From positions 1 through 5,845 of the forward strand of contig JAFDIX010000208.1 in the NCBI GenBank assembly GCA_019307805.1: a stretch of DNA of 5,845 nucleotides, given 5' to 3'. The translations under genes were made by a program, and so were the position numbers. Under the pieces are notes generated by a model. It ran no database searches and was not told the DNA's origin. It saw only the letters and a program-made list of their open reading frames with translations. The number at the start of each line of letters is the position of its first letter. Within the stretch, counting starts at the first letter, position 1. This DNA comes from Deltaproteobacteria bacterium. GTDB lineage: Bacteria; Desulfobacterota; DSM-4660; Desulfatiglandales; HGW-15. Positions 4,880 through 5,845 of this stretch are shown piece after piece.

Positions 4880-5085
4880 CCAAAGGGTCAAGGCAAGAAG
4901 CGTGTTGTGTTACTGGGCAGTCAAGGAGTTGGACAGGAAGTTATTCAACAAAATCAACAACGTCCCCAATTCTCTAGTGTTGCCCTTTCATGTCATTTGG
5001 AATAACATAACATTTAATTTTAAGATTACGGTCTTTTCCAAATTTCAACCGAAAATATTTTATGCCCTAGGGAGGAATCTATCAG

Positions 5086-5845
5086 ATGAGGCGAATCGGA
5101 TTTGTATCAACACGAATAGCGGGTACAGATGGTGTATCCCTTGAAACCTATAAGTGGCATCAGGTTCTGGAGAATAACGGGTATGAATGCTATTTTTTTG
5201 CAGGGGAACTGGACACCCCTCCGGATCGGTCTTTTCTAGAACCAAAGGCACATTTTGATGAGCCGGAAATTAGAAATATCAGTGATGAATGTTTTGGCAC
5301 TACTACTCGCGGCAGGCACATATCCCAACGGATTCACGAACTAAAAGACCTTCTCAAGTCAAGACTGTATGATTTTTGCGGTAGCTTTGATATTGATATC
5401 ATTATCCCTGAAAATGCCCTGGCCATTCCCATGAACATCCCCTTGGGAATGGCGATTACGGAATTCATTGCAGAAACAGGTATGCCGGCTGTGGCCCACC
5501 ACCATGACTTTAGCTGGGAACGAAAACGATTCCTGATAAACGCGGTCCAGGACTACTTACATTATGCCTTTCCTCCTCTACTCAAATCACTCCGCCATGT
5601 TGTGATTAACTCAGAGGCCTCCAGACAGTTGAGCTACCGGAAAGGCATTAGCAATGTCTTAGTTCCCAATGTCTTTGATTTTGCCAATCCTCCATCGAAC
5701 TCACCCAACAGCACTACACTCCGGGATGAATTGGGATTCGGGAAAGATGATCTCTTTGTGCTTCAACCCACCAGGGTAGTGCCACGCAAATGGATCGAAC
5801 GGGCTGTTGAACTGGTAAGCCTCCTGGGTCTGACTAATCCTCGAC
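5086..5845 (+). CDS. GT-B glycosyltransferase (group 1 / GT4-like), N-terminal 253 residues, 3' end outside window
   Basis: The frame opens at ATG 5086 with GGAGG at 5071-5075 and runs to the window end without a stop. It begins RIGFVSTRIAGTDGVSLET, a first strand and glycine-rich loop typical of GT-B retaining glycosyltransferases. The N-terminal domain continues through PENALAIPMNIPLG (108-121) and VAHHHDFSWER (136-146), a likely acceptor-site region. HVVINSEASR (171-180) and VLVPNVFDFANPP (191-203) mark the crossover to the nucleotide-sugar domain. LQPTRVVPRKWIERAVEL (226-243) is the usual start of that domain, with Trp236 where Gly is normal in 'PRKGIE'. The remaining C-terminal part, including the EX7E-type site, is outside. 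The overall look recalls mannosylglucosylglycerate-synthase-like enzymes of compatible-solute pathways, but this is memory-based and the substrate is unproven. No membrane segment is seen. Confidence 0.85.
   Translation, partial: MRRIGFVSTRIAGTDGVSLETYKWHQVLENNGYECYFFAGELDTPPDRSFLEPKAHFDEPEIRNISDECFGTTTRGRHISQRIHELKDLLKSRLYDFCGSFDIDIIIPENALAIPMNIPLGMAITEFIAETGMPAVAHHHDFSWERKRFLINAVQDYLHYAFPPLLKSLRHVVINSEASRQLSYRKGISNVLVPNVFDFANPPSNSPNSTTLRDELGFGKDDLFVLQPTRVVPRKWIERAVELVSLLGLTNPR

Larger units (their letters stand above)
4712..5085. other. AT-rich divergent intergenic region
   Basis: This region separates two divergently transcribed genes and is visibly more AT-rich than the kinase operon. 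It holds the ribosome binding sites of both genes, an inverted repeat near the small gene, a pair of TGCACA-containing direct repeats and candidate promoter boxes for the glycosyltransferase. TTGGAA (4997-5002) with TAAGAT (5021-5026) is a second weak promoter candidate nearer the gene. No believable protein was found here. Confidence 0.5.

Noticed and set aside
4848..5144. Open frame of 98 codons on the + strand
   Set aside because: It overlaps the start of the glycosyltransferase in another frame and spans the promoter-like AT-rich region; no protein-family features.

Overview
The window looks like a chromosomal segment from a Gram-negative bacterium of the deltaproteobacterial (Desulfobacterota, possibly sulfate-reducing) type. 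The basis is a moderately GC-rich coding style, an NtrC-type two-component pair whose kinase carries a nucleotide-binding-like N-terminal domain, and intergenic repeat families (ACCCCGGCGAAAGCCGGGGT-type hairpins beside TGATGAACTCGTAAAAAGTC) that I associate with such genomes. This assignment is an inference from pattern memory, not from a search.

Layout. Positions 2-157 hold the C-terminus of an ACT-domain protein, most likely aspartate kinase. Positions 158-616 are non-coding and mostly filled by a nested, imperfect inverted repeat (about 163-515) built from three layers: A-rich outer arms, a 20-nt middle arm, and two hairpins at the core. A tight three-gene operon follows on the + strand: a soluble PAS sensor histidine kinase (617-2161), a sigma-54-dependent NtrC-family response regulator (about 2179-3525) and an archaemetzincin-type zinc metallopeptidase (3522-4109). 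The kinase and regulator frames meet at an ATGA overlap. The regulator and peptidase meet at a TTGA overlap, which points to translational coupling. Positions 4110-4453 are non-coding with CTGACAC repeats and hairpins. A small convergent gene of 85 codons lies on the - strand (4454-4711). A divergent, AT-rich intergenic region (4712-5085) follows, and then a GT-B glycosyltransferase gene starts at 5086 and runs off the window end.

How the genes may work together. The kinase has no membrane segment, so it should sense an intracellular signal through its Rossmann-like domain, its cysteine-bearing PAS domain, or both. It should phosphorylate Asp55 of the regulator, which would then activate sigma-54 promoters. 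I found no convincing -24/-12 promoter inside the window, so its targets probably lie elsewhere. The co-translated archaemetzincin suggests that the signalling pair and a cytoplasmic zinc peptidase belong to one physiological response. That three-gene module is the most interesting candidate system here. The flanking aspartate kinase, small protein and glycosyltransferase show no clear functional link to it.
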